Assembly: GCF_004028635.1 (NCBI RefSeq)
Contig: NZ_RQJW01000012.1
Location: 186,001-250,000 of the forward strand
DNA length: 64,000 nucleotides
Direction: 5' to 3'
Source of the DNA: Streptomyces cyaneus
GTDB lineage: Bacteria; Actinomycetota; Actinomycetes; Streptomycetales; Streptomycetaceae
Shown: positions 39,890-47,490 of the stretch, piece by piece
Position numbering within the stretch: the stretch's first letter is position 1
Layout of the letters: each line of letters opens with the position of its first letter
The notes under the pieces: model-generated
What the model was told of the DNA's origin: nothing
Seen by the model: the letters and a program-made list of their open reading frames with translations, nothing else
Databases searched by the model: none
Position numbers and translations under genes: made by a program

Positions 39890-40741
39890 ATGACTACGGC
39901 GGTGGCAGGCGAACTCCGGGCGAAATCCGCGGAATTGCAGGGGTTCAAGAAGGTCCAGCAGCTGGCGTACGAGTGCGCGGAGGCCGTCGCGGCGCGGCTG
40001 GAGCCGGGTATCACCGAGCGCGAGGCGGCGCGTATGCAGCGCGAGTGGCTGCGTGAGCGCGGGGTGCGGGACTGGTTCCATCTCCCCTTCGCCTGGTTCG
40101 GGGACCGCACGGCGTTCGTGAACTTCCGCATCCCGCTGCAGTTCTTCCCCACCAACCGCCGACTGGAGCCCGGGATGCCGTTCATCCTGGACATGGCCCC
40201 TGTGTACGACGGCTACACGGCCGACATCGGCTACTCGGGATCGCTCGGCATCAACCCCGTACAGGACAAGCTGATGGCCGACCTGGAGGCGCATCGCGAA
40301 CTGATCCTGCGCGAGGTGCGCGAGCGGCGGCCGCTGCGGGAGATCTACGAGGACGTGGACCGGCTCATGGTCCGCCAGGGGTACGCCAACCGACACCGCG
40401 CGTATCCCTTCGGCGTGATCGCGCACAAGGTCGACCGGGTCGAGCAGCGCCGCTGGTCGCCGCATGTGTTCGGGTTCGGCACGCAGTCCCTGAAGGGGTT
40501 GGCGAGCGACGCGCTGCACGGTCACCGCGAGGGCTGGTCGCCGCTGTGGTCGCCGTACCGCTTCTCCGACCACCCGCCGCAGCCGGGCCTGTGGGCGGTC
40601 GAACCCCACCTGGGCTTTCGGGGCACGGGCGCGAAGTTCGAGGAGATCCTGGTCGTCACCGACTCCGGGGATCCCGTGGAGAGCGCCTTCTGGCTGGACG
40701 ACGATCTGCCGCATGTGCGGCGCTGGGCGGAGGAGAAGTGA
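39890..40741 (+). CDS. M24 (creatinase/aminopeptidase P-like) metallopeptidase family protein
   Basis: A 283-residue protein (ATG 39890 after a GGGGCGGTGG stretch; ATG 39836 is in frame but unlikely). It is a single pita-bread domain without an N-terminal half. Candidate metal ligands: Asp in MPFILDMAPVYDG, Asp in YTADIGYSG, His in FGVIAHKVDRV, Glu in WAVEPHLGF and Glu in KFEEILVV. A long insert near residues 175-225 carries WSPHVFGFGTQSLKGLASDALHGH. It may act on peptides or other amides. Its stop overlaps the GTG of the hydrolase-SDR gene, so they are co-translated. Confidence 0.87.
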   Translation: MTTAVAGELRAKSAELQGFKKVQQLAYECAEAVAARLEPGITEREAARMQREWLRERGVRDWFHLPFAWFGDRTAFVNFRIPLQFFPTNRRLEPGMPFILDMAPVYDGYTADIGYSGSLGINPVQDKLMADLEAHRELILREVRERRPLREIYEDVDRLMVRQGYANRHRAYPFGVIAHKVDRVEQRRWSPHVFGFGTQSLKGLASDALHGHREGWSPLWSPYRFSDHPPQPGLWAVEPHLGFRGTGAKFEEILVVTDSGDPVESAFWLDDDLPHVRRWAEEK

Positions 40742-42507
40742 CGGTGCCGGTGACTCTCGAGAACGCGCGCGAGCGCAGGGTGCGGACCGGCGGGGTCGAG
40801 CTGTGCGTCGCCGAGCTGGGCGAGGTCGGGCAGCCGACGGTGATCCTCGTGCACGGCTATCCGGACAGCAAGGAGGTGTGGTCCGAGGTCGCGCCGCGGC
40901 TGGCCGAACGCTTCCATGTGGTGCTGTACGACGTCCGGGGCCACGGCCGGTCGACGGCGCCGAAGCCGCTGCGGGGCGGGTTCACGCTGGAGAAGCTGAC
41001 GGACGACTTCCTGGCTGTCGCGGACGCGGTCAGCCCGGACCGGCCCGTGCATCTGGTGGGGCACGACTGGGGCTCGGTGCAGTCCTGGGAGTTCGCCACC
41101 GTCAGGCGCACCGAGGGCCGGATCGCCTCGTTCACGTCCATGTCCGGCCCGTCCCTCGACCACTTCGGACACTGGATCAGCAACCGCCTCAAGCGCCCCA
41201 CCCCGCGCCGGATCGGCCAACTCCTCGGTCAGGGCGTCAAGTCCTGGTACGTGTATGCGTTGCACACACCCGTGCTGCCCGAACTGGCCTGGCGCGGCCC
41301 CCTCGGCAAGAGCTGGCCGCGCATCCTGGAGCGCGTGGAGAAGATCCCCGGGGCCGGCTACCCGACCTCGTCGCTGCCGACGGACGCGGCGCACGGGGCC
41401 TGGCTGTACCGGGACAACGTACGGGCCCGGCTGCGCCGTCCGCGCACGGACGCGTACGCGCACACGCCCGTGCAGCTCATCACGCCCCTCGGGGATGCCT
41501 TCCTGTCGGAGCGGCTCTACGACGAACTTGAGCTGTGGGTTCCGCAGTTGACGCGGCGCACGCTCGCGGCGAAGCACTGGATACCGCGCAGCCGCCCTGA
41601 CCAACTGGTCGCGTGGATCACGGAGTTCGTGACGTCCGTGGAGGGCGGGCGGCCGGACGGGGTGACGGCGACCGGCAAGTACGCCGACCGCTTCGGCGGG
41701 CAGCTCGTCCTGGTCACCGGCGCCGGCAGCGGCATCGGACGGGCGACGGCGTACGCCTTCGCCGAGGCCGGCGCGCGCGTGGTGGCCGTCGACCGGGACG
41801 CCGAGGCCGCTTCCCGCACCGCCGAGATGTCCCGTCTGATCGGCGCCCCAGCGGCCTGGGCGGAGCCGGTCGACGTCTCCGACGAACAGGCCATGGAGAA
41901 GCTCGCCGAGAAGGTCGCCACCGAGTACGGCGTGGTGGACGTCCTGGTGAACAACGCCGGGATCGGACTGTCGGGCTCCTTCTTCGACACCACACCGGAG
42001 GACTGGAAGAAGGTCCTCGACGTCAACCTGTGGGGTGTCATCCACGGCTGCCGCCTGTTCGGGAAGCAGATGGCCGAGCGCGGGCAGGGCGGCCACATCG
42101 TCAACACCGCGTCGGCGGCGGCGTACCAGCCCTCCAAGGCGCTGCCCGCCTACAGCACCTCCAAGGCAGCCGTACTGATGCTGAGCGAGTGCCTGCGCGC
42201 GGAGTTGGCCGGGCAGGGCATCGGCGTCACGGCGATATGCCCCGGCTTCGTCAACACCAACATCACCTCGACCGCGCACTTCGCCGGGGTCGATGCCGAG
42301 GAGGAGAAGCGGCGCCAGAAGAAATCGGCGCGGCTGTACGGGCTGCGGAACTATCCGCCGGAGAAGGTCGCCGACGCGATCCTGCGGGCGGTGGTGCGCG
42401 GTGAGGCCGTGGTTCCGGTGACGCCGGAGGCGCGCGGGGCGTATCTCATGTCGAGGTTCACGCCGCGGGCGCTGCGCAGGATCGCGCGGTTGGAGCCGCC
42501 GCTGTGA
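40738..42507 (+). CDS. Alpha/beta hydrolase - SDR fusion (EphD-like)
   Basis: A 589-residue protein. GTG 40738 overlaps the stop before it and follows GGAGGAGAA; GTG 40744 is an alternative. Residues about 1-300 form an epoxide-hydrolase-type alpha/beta hydrolase (VILVHGYPDSKEVW, HLVGHDWGSVQSWEF with the Asp nucleophile). Residues 315-589 form a short-chain dehydrogenase (LVTGAGSGIGRATAYAFA, NNAGIG, catalytic AYSTSKAA). The same two-domain order and length are seen in mycobacterial EphD, linked there to mycolic acid modification. Streptomyces lacks mycolates, so the substrate must differ. It forms an operon with the M24 peptidase. Confidence 0.9.
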   Translation: MTVPVTLENARERRVRTGGVELCVAELGEVGQPTVILVHGYPDSKEVWSEVAPRLAERFHVVLYDVRGHGRSTAPKPLRGGFTLEKLTDDFLAVADAVSPDRPVHLVGHDWGSVQSWEFATVRRTEGRIASFTSMSGPSLDHFGHWISNRLKRPTPRRIGQLLGQGVKSWYVYALHTPVLPELAWRGPLGKSWPRILERVEKIPGAGYPTSSLPTDAAHGAWLYRDNVRARLRRPRTDAYAHTPVQLITPLGDAFLSERLYDELELWVPQLTRRTLAAKHWIPRSRPDQLVAWITEFVTSVEGGRPDGVTATGKYADRFGGQLVLVTGAGSGIGRATAYAFAEAGARVVAVDRDAEAASRTAEMSRLIGAPAAWAEPVDVSDEQAMEKLAEKVATEYGVVDVLVNNAGIGLSGSFFDTTPEDWKKVLDVNLWGVIHGCRLFGKQMAERGQGGHIVNTASAAAYQPSKALPAYSTSKAAVLMLSECLRAELAGQGIGVTAICPGFVNTNITSTAHFAGVDAEEEKRRQKKSARLYGLRNYPPEKVADAILRAVVRGEAVVPVTPEARGAYLMSRFTPRALRRIARLEPPL

Positions 42508-42514
42508 GCGGGGA

Positions 42515-42566
42515 GCCACCGCGGTCGGAAGCCACCGCTACGAGTGGCAAGCCACCGCTATGAGTG
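42515..42566 (+). repeat. GCCACCGC repeats containing the MerR start codon
   Basis: GCCACCGC recurs at 42515, 42531 and 42551. The second and third copies extend to AAGCCACCGCTACGAGTG and AAGCCACCGCTATGAGTG. The ATG of the MerR gene (42560) is the single base by which the third copy differs from the second. Confidence 0.85.
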
Positions 42567-43555
42567 AGGTCAGCCGTCTGTCCGAACCGCACGCTGAGGT
42601 CGGCCACGCGGGCGACGGGCCGGCCTCTCCCGCCTACCGGATCGAGGACCTCGCACACCTCAGCGGTGCCACCGTCCGCACCATCCGCGCCTACCAGGAC
42701 CGAGGCCTGCTCCCCCGCCCCGAGCGCCGCGGCCGGGCCAATGTGTACTCCGACGCCCACCTCGTCCGTCTGCGGCAGATCGCCGATCTCCTCGACCGCG
42801 GTTACACCCTGGCCTCCATCAAGGAACTCCTGGAGGCCTGGGACGCCGGTCGCGGCCTCGGCGGGGTGCTCGGGCTGGTCGCCGAGGTGGACGGGCCGTG
42901 GACCGACGAGGAGGCGGCACGGATCTCGCGCGCCGAGCTGGACGAGCGCTTCGGCGGCAACCCGGACGACGCGGCGGTGGCCGAGGCCGTTGACCTCGGT
43001 GTGCTGGAGCCGATCCCCGGTGACGAGGACTCGTTCCTCGTGCCGAGCCCCCAAGAGCTCGCTGTAGCAGTCGAGTTGCACGCCGCAGGGGTTCCCCTGT
43101 CCGCGATCTCCGGGCACCTAAGGGAGTTGAGGGGTCAGGTCGAGCACATCGCCGCCCGTTTCCTGGAGTTCACCACCGAACACGTCTTCGCCCGCTATCT
43201 CGACGGTCCACACCGTCCGACGGACGCCGAAGCGGCCGAAGCGGCCTCTCTCGTGCGACGGCTGCGCCCACTAGCGCAGCAGACAGTGGACGCGGAACTC
43301 GCCCGAGCGATGCGCCTGTTGGCGGTGCGGCACCTGCGTCAGCACCTGGACTCGGCCGAGACACCCGATCTGCGGAATCGGACGCGTTCCGTGACGGTTC
43401 CAGCCGAAACGATGGCGGCCGTGGAGAGGCTTGTTGGCCCTGACCAGGCTTCGTCCTTCATCGCGCTGGCCGCCGAACGGGAGGTGCAGGCCCGTGTCTT
43501 GGATCAGCTCGCCGCAAGTCACAGCTCATCAGCTGATCTTGATGAAACACCTTGA
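42560..43555 (+). CDS. MerR-family transcriptional regulator
   Basis: A 331-residue protein. After about 25 polar residues, the MerR winged helix follows (YRIEDLAHLSGATVRTIRAYQDRGLLPRPERRGRANVYSDAHLVRLRQIADLLDRGYTL). A long C-terminal region of about 220 helical residues, with no cysteine or obvious metal site, is of a kind found in large actinobacterial MerR proteins. It lies 52 bp after the hydrolase-SDR gene, in the same direction, and could regulate it. There is no Shine-Dalgarno, and the ATG is inside a short tandem repeat. DnaA-like boxes follow the stop codon. Confidence 0.85.
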   Translation: MSEVSRLSEPHAEVGHAGDGPASPAYRIEDLAHLSGATVRTIRAYQDRGLLPRPERRGRANVYSDAHLVRLRQIADLLDRGYTLASIKELLEAWDAGRGLGGVLGLVAEVDGPWTDEEAARISRAELDERFGGNPDDAAVAEAVDLGVLEPIPGDEDSFLVPSPQELAVAVELHAAGVPLSAISGHLRELRGQVEHIAARFLEFTTEHVFARYLDGPHRPTDAEAAEAASLVRRLRPLAQQTVDAELARAMRLLAVRHLRQHLDSAETPDLRNRTRSVTVPAETMAAVERLVGPDQASSFIALAAEREVQARVLDQLAASHSSSADLDETP

Positions 43556-43567
43556 ATCGACGGGTCG

Positions 43568-43621
43568 TTGTCCACAGAATCGCCAATTCCCCTGTGGATA
43601 ACCGTACTTGGTTGTGGATCA
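43568..43621. other. DnaA-box group upstream of kptA
   Basis: TTGTCCACA (43568, +) and TTATCCACA (43593, -) are exact, and TGATCCACA (43613, -) has one mismatch: three boxes within 54 bp in the 122-bp spacer between merR and kptA. High-affinity boxes in opposite orientation at this spacing are typical of DnaA-binding clusters. Confidence 0.65.
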
Positions 43622-43677
43622 AACATCCGTAGCGAAATCATTCGCGTGATTCACGGCTCTCCCGGCACGCTGGTGTC

Positions 43678-44220
43678 ATGGACGAAAGACGCACCGTGAA
43701 GGTGTCGAAGTACCTCTCGAAGCACCTGCGCCATCAGCCCGAGCGAATTGGGCTCACGCTCGACGAGGCCGGCTGGGTCGAGATCGACGCCCTGATCGCC
43801 GCCGCGGCCGCGCACGGATTCCGGTTCACCCGGGAAGAGCTGGACCACGTGGTCGCCGCCAATGACAAGCGGCGCTTCGCGGTCGAGGGCACCCGGATCC
43901 GCGCCAGCCAGGGCCACAGCATCGAGGTCGACCTCGGACTGGCCCCAGCGACTCCACCGCCGTACCTCTACCACGGCACCGTGGCCCGAAGCCTCGACGC
44001 GATCCGCGCCGAAGGGCTGCGGCCCATGAACAGGCACGACGTGCACCTCTCGCCCGACCGCGAGACCGCCACGCGGGTCGGCGCCCGGCGTGGCCGCCCA
44101 GTGGTGCTCTCCGTGGACGCCGGCGCCATGCACCGCGACGGCCATGTCTTCCACGTCAGCGCGAACGGGGTGTGGCTGACGAAGGCCGTGCCGCCGGAGT
44201 ATCTGGGGGATTGGCAATGA
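43678..44220 (+). CDS. kptA: RNA 2'-phosphotransferase (KptA/Tpt1)
   Basis: A 180-residue protein of normal length for the family. The N-terminal winged helix has VSKYLSKHLRHQPERIGLTLDEAGWV. The catalytic part has IRASQGHSIEVD, YLYHGT, HDVHLSP and GARRGRPVVLSVDAGAMHRDGHVFHVSANGVWLT, retaining the R-H-R-R set of Tpt1 enzymes. Family members transfer an internal 2'-phosphate from RNA to NAD+, making ADP-ribose 1'',2''-cyclic phosphate. In eukaryotes this completes tRNA splicing; bacteria have no such pathway, so the substrate is unknown. Upstream is a DnaA-box group, downstream a parS site. Confidence 0.93.
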   Translation: MDERRTVKVSKYLSKHLRHQPERIGLTLDEAGWVEIDALIAAAAAHGFRFTREELDHVVAANDKRRFAVEGTRIRASQGHSIEVDLGLAPATPPPYLYHGTVARSLDAIRAEGLRPMNRHDVHLSPDRETATRVGARRGRPVVLSVDAGAMHRDGHVFHVSANGVWLTKAVPPEYLGDWQ

Positions 44221-44260
44221 TCAGCCTCACTCCGTGGCGGAGCAGCAGCGTGCGGTGACT

Positions 44261-44274
44261 GTTTCACGTGAAAC
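44261..44274. other. parS centromere-like site (perfect)
   Basis: GTTTCACGTGAAAC matches the ParB-binding consensus of Streptomyces exactly. It lies in the 79-bp spacer between kptA and the LLM oxidoreductase gene. Confidence 0.92.
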
Positions 44275-44299
44275 CCGTTCGGCCGCTTACGCTCGACAC

Positions 44300-45202
44300 A
44301 TGAGTCTGCGCCTGAGCACCGTGATCCTCCCGTATCGCCGCTGGTCCGAGGGGGGCCGCGAGGCATGGCAGCGCGCGGAGCAGCTCGGCTTCCACACCGC
44401 GTACACCTACGACCACCTGTCCTGGCGCAGCTTCCGTGACGGCCCCTGGTTCGGTGCCGTGCCGACGCTGACCGCCGCTGCGGCCGTCACCGACCGTCTG
44501 CGACTCGGCACTCTGGTGACCTCGCCGAACTTCCGGCATCCGGTGCCCTACGCCAAGGAACTGATCTCCCTCGACGACATCTCCGACGGCCGCTTCACAC
44601 TCGGCGTCGGCGCCGGCGGCTCCGGGTTCGACGCCACCGTGCTCGGGCAGGACCCGTGGACGCCGCGCGAGCGGGCCGACCGGTTCGCCGAGTTCGTCCA
44701 GCTCCTGGACCGGCTGCTGACCGAGGACTCGGTGTCGTACGAGGGCGACTTCTATTCGGCGCACGAGGCGCGCAACATCCCCGGCTGTGTGCAGCGCCCC
44801 CGGCTGCCCTTCGCGGTCGCCGCGACCGGACCGCGCGGGCTGCGGCTCGCGGCCCGGTACGGGCAGGCATGGGTGACCACCGGCGACCCCAAGCTGTACG
44901 AGAACGGCACTCCTGAACAGTCGATTCAAGCCATTCGTGGACAGGCCGAGAAGCTGGCCGACGCCTGCGCCGAGATCGGCCGGGACACCGCCGACCTCGA
45001 CAAGATCCTGCTCACCGGTTTCACCCCGGACCGCGGCCGTCCGCTGGAGTCCCTCGACGCGTTCGTGGACTTCGCGGGCCGCCATCAGGAACTGGGATTC
45101 ACCGAGATCGTGGTCCACTGGCCGATCCCCGACTCGGACTTCGCGGCCGACGAGAAGGTCTTCGAGCAGATCGCCATGGAGGCGGCGGCTCAGCTGCGAT
45201 GA
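44300..45202 (+). CDS. LLM-class F420/FMN-dependent oxidoreductase
   Basis: A 300-residue protein, ATG 44300 (ATG 44234 is in frame but would include parS). It has the luciferase-like TIM barrel: LGFHTAYTYDHLSWRSF, RLGTLVTSPNFRHPVPYAKELISLDDISDGRFTLGVGAGG and TPRERADRFAEFVQLLDRLL. The pattern is close to the F420-dependent subgroup of actinobacteria (AATGPRGLRLAARYGQAWVTTGDP). Reaction and substrate cannot be inferred. It is followed at 130 bp by a HAD phosphatase gene in the same direction. Confidence 0.88.
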   Translation: MSLRLSTVILPYRRWSEGGREAWQRAEQLGFHTAYTYDHLSWRSFRDGPWFGAVPTLTAAAAVTDRLRLGTLVTSPNFRHPVPYAKELISLDDISDGRFTLGVGAGGSGFDATVLGQDPWTPRERADRFAEFVQLLDRLLTEDSVSYEGDFYSAHEARNIPGCVQRPRLPFAVAATGPRGLRLAARYGQAWVTTGDPKLYENGTPEQSIQAIRGQAEKLADACAEIGRDTADLDKILLTGFTPDRGRPLESLDAFVDFAGRHQELGFTEIVVHWPIPDSDFAADEKVFEQIAMEAAAQLR

Positions 45203-45332
45203 GCCGGTCGGGCGCGACAGTGCTGGTCAGGGCCGTGTGGGCGGCGCTCTCAGGGGCTGTTTCTCCCCAGGTGCCGCCTCAGATGTGCGGACTGCCGCAC
45301 GGTCGTGCAGGCATATGCGGGAGAATGACCCG

Positions 45333-46205
45333 GTGACCTCAGCGACTCGACAGCCCCGGACCCCGGCCGCCGCCGCTGTCCGCCCGCGGCTCATAGCCAC
45401 CGACCTGGACGGCACCCTTCTGCGGGACGACAAGTCGGTCTCCCCGCGCACGGTGGCCGCGCTGGCCGCCGCCGAGGAGGCGGGCCTCGAGGTGTTCTTC
45501 GTCACCGGCCGCCCGGCCCGCTGGATGGACGTCGTCAGCGACCACGTCCACGGCCACGGCCTCGCGATCTGCGGCAACGGCGCCGCGGTGGTCGACCTGC
45601 ACGGTGGCCCCGGCGCCCACCGGTTCGTGAAGGTGCGGGAGCTGGCGCGGGAGAACGCGCTGGACGCCGTACGGCTGCTGAGGGAGGCGGCTCCGGACAC
45701 GGTGTACGCGGTGGAGCAGACGTACGGCTTCTACCAGGAGCCGGACTATCCCAAGCTGCACATGGAGATACCGGACGAGCTCGCGCCCGCCGAGGACCTC
45801 CTGGCGCCGCACGCCCCCGGGGCCGGCGAGCCCGTACTCAAGATCCTCGCCTACCACCGCACCCTCGATCCCGACGCCTTCCTCACCCTCGCCCGCCTCG
45901 CCATCGGCGACCGCGCCAATGTCACCCGCTCCAGCCCCAGCGCCCTGCTGGAGATCAGCGGCCCCGGCGTCTCCAAGGCCAGCACGCTCGCCCTGTGCTG
46001 CGCCGAGCGCGGTATCTCGCACGAAGAGGTCGTGGCCTTCGGGGACATGCCGAACGACGTGGAGATGCTGACGTGGGCGGGCCAGTCGTACGCGATGGGC
46101 AACGCGCACCCGGATGTCATCGCCGCCGCGTCGGGGCGAACGGTCGCCAACAACGAGGACGGTGTGGCGGTCGTGATCGAACAGCTGCTGGCGGACCGGC
46201 GGTAG
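45333..46205 (+). CDS. HAD-superfamily hydrolase (Cof type)
   Basis: A 290-residue protein. GTG 45333 sits nine bases after GGGAG; the ATG at 45315 overlaps that ribosome site and is rejected. HAD motifs: PRLIATDLDGTLLRDDKSVS, VFFVTGRPARW, Lys in PGVSKASTLALCCAERGI, and VAFGDMPNDVEMLTWAG. A C2B-type cap is inserted between. Probably a cytosolic sugar- or nucleotide-phosphate phosphatase. It is similar in length and motifs to the serS-linked gene at 34336 and may be an old paralogue. It converges on the M23 peptidase gene with a 45-bp gap. Confidence 0.9.
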   Translation: MTSATRQPRTPAAAAVRPRLIATDLDGTLLRDDKSVSPRTVAALAAAEEAGLEVFFVTGRPARWMDVVSDHVHGHGLAICGNGAAVVDLHGGPGAHRFVKVRELARENALDAVRLLREAAPDTVYAVEQTYGFYQEPDYPKLHMEIPDELAPAEDLLAPHAPGAGEPVLKILAYHRTLDPDAFLTLARLAIGDRANVTRSSPSALLEISGPGVSKASTLALCCAERGISHEEVVAFGDMPNDVEMLTWAGQSYAMGNAHPDVIAAASGRTVANNEDGVAVVIEQLLADRR

Positions 46206-46250
46206 GCCCACCCGAGCTGCGCCCTCGCCCGCCCGACCTGCACTCTCCGC

Positions 46251-47333
46251 CTAACCGAGCCGCACTCCCCGCGCCTCCAGCCACGGCACCGGATCCAGTG
46301 CCGAGCCCATCTCCGCGGTGAGTCGTACCTCGAAGTGCAGGTGCGGGCCGGTGGAGTTGCCGGTCGTGCCCGTCTGGCCGATCCACTGCCCGGTGTCCAC
46401 GCGCTCGCCCTGGTCGACGGCGACGGAGGCGAGGTGGGCGTACTGCGTGTAGTAGCCGTCCGCGTGCCGGACGACGATCTCCATGCCGAAGGCGCCCCCG
46501 CACGACACCCTGGCCACGCGCCCCTCCCCGACCGCCCGTACCGGCGTACCGATCGGCACCGCGAAGTCCTGCCCGGTGTGCTGGTTCGCCCACCGCAGCC
46601 CGCCGCTGCCGAACGCCGCTGACAGCTCGTACGACTCCACCGGCGCGACCCACTCGGTCGTGAAGTCCGTCTGCGGCTGATCGAGCCGGACGGCACCGGC
46701 GCAGGAGCCGGCGGCCACGGAGGCGTCGGCCTGTCCCTGCAACTGCCACCGCGCCACTTCGAGCTTCTGCTCGATCCCCTTCTTCAGCTCGGCGAGCTCG
46801 GCGTTGCGCTTGTCCAGGGTCTGCCAGGCCCTCGCGGCCTTGGCCTCGTCCGCGGCCAGCCGGGCCTCGGCGCGACGGTTCTTCTCGATGGCGTTGTTGA
46901 CGGCCATGTTCGTCTGCGAGAAGACATGCTGACCGCGCATCAACTGGTCCGGGCTCTTGGCGAGGATGAGCTGCGCGGTGAGCGGCATCCCGCCGCTGCT
47001 GCGGTACTGGGCGCGCGCGATCCGGCCCAGGTCCTCGTGCAGGACGCCGATCTGTCGCCGCTCGCGTTCGAGCAGCGCCTCGATCCGCTGTGCCTTCGTC
47101 CGCTGCACCTCGGCCTCCTGCCGCCCCGTCTCGTACCGCTGCGTCGCCAGTGCGGCGTCCTTGTACAACCGCGCCACCTGCGCACCGAGGCCCAGATCAC
47201 CGCCGATTCCCTCGCCATTGAGGCTCGGGGTGTCGTTGTCGTCGCCGGTGGCGAAGGGGGGCTGGGCCACGAGCACGACGAGCGCGCACAGCAGCGCCGG
47301 AACGAACAGGCGACGGCGGCGATATGAGCGCAT
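46251..47333 (-). CDS. Secreted M23 peptidoglycan endopeptidase with coiled coil
   Basis: A 360-residue protein. A signal peptide (MRSYRRRRLFVPALLCALVVLVAQPPFATG) precedes long helices at about 50-205, rich in Glu, Arg, Ala and Gln, predicted to be coiled coil as in EnvC and NlpD-like regulators. The LytM domain at about 230-350 is catalytically complete: NQHTGQDFAVPIG, HADGYYTQYAHL and GPHLHFEVRL. It cleaves peptide cross-bridges of the cell wall or activates other hydrolases. It lies downstream of cydCD in the same direction with a 157-bp gap and is probably transcribed separately. Confidence 0.92.
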   Translation of the reverse strand: MRSYRRRRLFVPALLCALVVLVAQPPFATGDDNDTPSLNGEGIGGDLGLGAQVARLYKDAALATQRYETGRQEAEVQRTKAQRIEALLERERRQIGVLHEDLGRIARAQYRSSGGMPLTAQLILAKSPDQLMRGQHVFSQTNMAVNNAIEKNRRAEARLAADEAKAARAWQTLDKRNAELAELKKGIEQKLEVARWQLQGQADASVAAGSCAGAVRLDQPQTDFTTEWVAPVESYELSAAFGSGGLRWANQHTGQDFAVPIGTPVRAVGEGRVARVSCGGAFGMEIVVRHADGYYTQYAHLASVAVDQGERVDTGQWIGQTGTTGNSTGPHLHFEVRLTAEMGSALDPVPWLEARGVRLG

Positions 47334-47490
47334 GTCAGCGATCGTGGCCCCCAGGCCGGGTCGCGGTCCTGTTCAGGTCGTACGCCTGGGGGACTTGTTG
47401 CTGCGGATGGCTCAGTACGGAGGTTGACGTGAGCGTCGACCAGCGTCCCCGCCGGACAGCAATCACGCACGACCACCGGCGGGTCCCGCG

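Noticed and set aside
40522..42519. A 665-codon minus-strand open frame
   Set aside because: Antisense to the hydrolase-SDR fusion, with low-complexity Arg/His-rich translation.
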